DNA from: Holophaga sp.
GTDB taxonomy: Bacteria > Acidobacteriota > Holophagae > Holophagales > Holophagaceae
DNA length: 6,787 nucleotides
Assembly: GCA_030691225.1 (NCBI GenBank)
Contig: JAUYES010000110.1
Coordinates: forward strand, 1-6,787
Direction: 5' to 3'
Shown: piece after piece, positions 5,307 through 6,787 of the stretch
How positions within the stretch are numbered: the first letter of the stretch is position 1
How the letters are laid out: each line of letters begins with the position of its first letter
Notes under the pieces: model-generated
What the model saw: only the letters and a program-made list of their open reading frames with translations
The model's database searches: none
What the model was told of the DNA's origin: nothing
Position numbers and translations under genes: made by a program

Positions 5307-6580
5307 CGGACCGTTGCCTCAGAGGCTATCAGCAGGGCCTGGAGGATGGGCTGGAAGGCCTGGGCGGCGGCATCGCGTTCCCCGGCGAAGAGCCTGGGAC
5401 GGCCAGCCTCGCCGCCATCACCGATCGCAGGATCTAAAGGAAGTGTTCCAAGAAAGGGTAGGCCCAGTTCCTGGGCCAAACGCTTGCCGCCGCCCGATTG
5501 AAAAATGGGTGTGCAGGTGCCACAGGAAGGGCAGGCGAAGCCGCTCATGTTTTCCACAATCCCGAGCACCGGAATATGCGAGGTTCGGCAAAAGGTGATG
5601 GCCTTGCGAGCATCCAGGGTGGCGACTTCCTGGGGTGTGGTGACGATCACGGCACCCTCGACCTTACCCAGAGCCTGATGGACTGAAAGATGCTCATCGC
5701 CGGTGCCAGGGGGGCAGTCCACGATCATCACATCCAGGGCGTCCCACTGCACACGGTTCACGAATTGGTCGATTACGCTGGCCTTCATCGGGCCCCGCCA
5801 GATGGCCGCCTGGTCCGCCTCCAAGGCAAAGCCCATGGACATCACTTTGAGGGACCCCAGTTCCACGGGTAGCAACGTTTTACCTTCTGTATGGAGCGTT
5901 TCCCGTTCGAGGCCCAAGAGCTTGGGAACGCTGGGACCGTGAAGATCTGCATCCAGCAGGCCTGTGCTTAAGCCCTCCGCAGCAAAGCCCATGGCGAGAT
6001 TAACGGCCACAGTGCTTTTCCCTACACCCCCTTTGCCTGACATCACCAGAATGCGACGTTGGACTCTGCCAACGCCTGGGCCTGAGGCTCCGTCATGGAT
6101 TGGCACGCGCTCGGGGCACTCGGATTCGCAACCATCGCAGCAGGCCTCGCTGCACTCGCCGCCATCGCAGCCTTCTCCGCAGCCGTGATGATGGTCTTCC
6201 TTGGCCTTCAGGGCCTTCTCATATTCCCCCAGGGCCTTGGCAAGGGTGCTGAGCGCTAGATCGGCGCAGTGGTGGGCTTCCTCGCCAGCTTCGCCTTCTG
6301 CAATGCCCAGGGCCTCCAGCACGTCGATGGGGCGAATCGCGCGCATTTCACCAAGGCTTTTCCCCTGGCTGAGATGGGCCGCCACACTCCCGCTGGCGAT
6401 GGACGTTTCGCAGCCATCGCTGGTGAACGAGGTGCGTACCACCCGGGCATCCTCCAGGAGAACCCAAAACTCCATGGTGTCCCCACAGGAACCTTCGATG
6501 CGGGCATGGGCATTAAAGGCCCGCATGGGACCGAAGTTGGCGGGGGTGAGGCGGGCACCGATGGGTTCAAGCCAGTTCAT
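5303..6580 (-). CDS. IscU/NifU-like scaffold fused to Mrp/NBP35-type Fe-S cluster carrier ATPase
   Basis: A 425-residue fusion likely to build and transfer Fe-S clusters in the cytoplasm. Residues about 10-122 resemble the IscU/NifU N-terminal scaffold: C32 in GSCGDTMEF, C57 in SDGCETSIASGS and C105 in HHCADLAL match its three cluster-ligand cysteines. A Cys/His-rich linker (130-156) holds seven cysteines. Residues about 171-420 are an Mrp/ApbC/NBP35 P-loop ATPase with the deviant Walker A SGKGGVGKST (181-190), DADLHGPSVPKLLG (210-223), WRGPM (261-265), VDCPPGTGDEHLS (287-299) and the cluster-binding CxxC in CPSCGTC (350-356). Ordinary Mrp proteins have an N-terminal DUF59/MIP18-like domain or none, so the scaffold is unusual. 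The start is chosen for AGGAG 8 nt upstream (6589-6593); ATGs further up at 6610 and 6697 lack good sites and family similarity. It is the first gene of the cluster, and the following ATGA overlap couples it to trmO. Confidence 0.92.
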   Translation of the reverse strand: MNWLEPIGARLTPANFGPMRAFNAHARIEGSCGDTMEFWVLLEDARVVRTSFTSDGCETSIASGSVAAHLSQGKSLGEMRAIRPIDVLEALGIAEGEAGEEAHHCADLALSTLAKALGEYEKALKAKEDHHHGCGEGCDGGECSEACCDGCESECPERVPIHDGASGPGVGRVQRRILVMSGKGGVGKSTVAVNLAMGFAAEGLSTGLLDADLHGPSVPKLLGLERETLHTEGKTLLPVELGSLKVMSMGFALEADQAAIWRGPMKASVIDQFVNRVQWDALDVMIVDCPPGTGDEHLSVHQALGKVEGAVIVTTPQEVATLDARKAITFCRTSHIPVLGIVENMSGFACPSCGTCTPIFQSGGGKRLAQELGLPFLGTLPLDPAIGDGGEAGRPRLFAGERDAAAQAFQPILQALLIASEATVR

Positions 6581-6588
6581 GGGGTCTT

Positions 6589-6593
6589 CTCCT
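6589..6593 (-). promoter_or_regulatory. Ribosome binding site for the scaffold-Mrp fusion gene
   Basis: AGGAG on the minus strand, 8 nt before the ATG at 6580. It favours the start MNWLEPIG over the two longer in-frame readings from 6610 and 6697. Confidence 0.65.
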
Positions 6594-6697
6594 GAGTGGT
6601 GAGTCTGCATTTCTTTATTTCCGTTGGCTCTTGGGGTGCTTCTTCGCACGCACTGGCCGGCTGTTAGGAAGGAGGTCAGGGTCAGGCCCGGGAGCAA

Positions 6698-6711
6698 GCA
6701 TTCCGGATCCC
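6698..6711 (-). promoter_or_regulatory. Weak sigma-54 (-24/-12)-like site upstream of the mrp cluster
   Basis: On the minus strand, GG at 6711-6710 and GC at 6699-6698 have exactly the 10-nt spacing of a -24/-12 promoter, reading AGGGAT...ATGCT. Only 3 of 6 bases of the TGGCAC box and 4 of 5 of the TTGCW box match, so it may be chance. A start near 6686 would give a leader of about 105 nt. It is listed because a sigma-54 activator is encoded nearby. No convincing sigma-70 promoter was seen in 6581-6718. Confidence 0.2.
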
Positions 6712-6718
6712 TTGGAAA

Positions 6719-6747
6719 GCAGCGGACAGGTGGGGCTTGTCCGCTGC
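6719..6747 (-). terminator. Perfect 10-bp stem hairpin at the right end, probable terminator
   Basis: GCAGCGGACA (6719-6728) and TGTCCGCTGC (6738-6747) are exact reverse complements around a 9-nt loop. On the minus strand the stem is followed by TTTCC, a short T run; on the plus strand no T run follows. It begins 25 nt after a possible minus-strand stop codon at 6773-6775, which suits a terminator for a gene beyond the right edge. An alternative is an operator or enhancer site for the downstream mrp cluster. Confidence 0.45.
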
Positions 6748-6772
6748 CTAGTGCTACAGCCTTGTGGGCGGT

Positions 6773-6787
6773 CTAGAACGTGATGAC
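6773..6787 (-). CDS. Possible last codons of an upstream gene (truncated by window edge)
   Basis: The minus strand reads GTC ATC ACG TTC TAG, i.e. Val-Ile-Thr-Phe-stop, followed 25 nt later by the hairpin at 6719-6747. A terminal phenylalanine preceded by alternating hydrophobic residues is what outer-membrane beta-barrels end with, but four residues cannot establish a family. The main support is the stop-then-hairpin arrangement. Confidence 0.25.
   Translation of the reverse strand, partial: VITF

Overview
The window reads as a bacterial chromosome segment with every recognisable gene on the minus strand, so transcription runs from high to low coordinates. It is GC-rich overall. The gene content (sigma-54 activator, Mrp-type Fe-S ATPase, Dps-like ferritin, CGGC-domain protein, COG1237 metallo-hydrolase) is typical of anaerobic or microaerophilic bacteria such as Desulfobacterota or Acidobacteriota (Holophagae). 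That placement is inference from gene content; there is no rRNA or other marker gene here.

In transcription order, the right edge (6773-6787) may hold the last four codons of an upstream gene, followed by a perfect 10-bp stem hairpin (6719-6747). A five-gene cluster follows: an IscU/NifU-like scaffold fused to an Mrp/NBP35-type ATPase through a Cys/His-rich linker (5303-6580); a TrmO/TsaA-type tRNA methyltransferase (4782-5306); a COG1237-type metallo-beta-lactamase-fold protein (3929-4777); a Dps-like ferritin with a cysteine pair (3393-3896); and a small CGGC-domain protein (2915-3358). Overlaps or gaps of -4, 4, 32 and 34 nt suggest one operon. Metal, Fe-S and cysteine chemistry recurs through it.

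A 192-nt gap (2723-2914) separates this cluster from the next and contains a 111-bp imperfect inverted repeat (2775-2885) that looks like a dispersed intergenic repeat and may also act as a terminator. Next comes a thiamine salvage pair, thiM (1916-2722) and thiE (1267-1914). A PAS-domain sigma-54 enhancer-binding regulator (1-1270) overlaps thiE by ATGA and runs off the left edge before its C-terminal helix-turn-helix is complete.

Hand counts show that the thi side has clearly higher GC than much of the metal/Fe-S cluster, and the repeat lies near the change. The most interesting items are the scaffold-ATPase fusion with its seven-cysteine linker, the gene company it keeps, and the possibility that the nearby cysteine-bearing sigma-54 regulator controls it. 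The last point is a hypothesis only.
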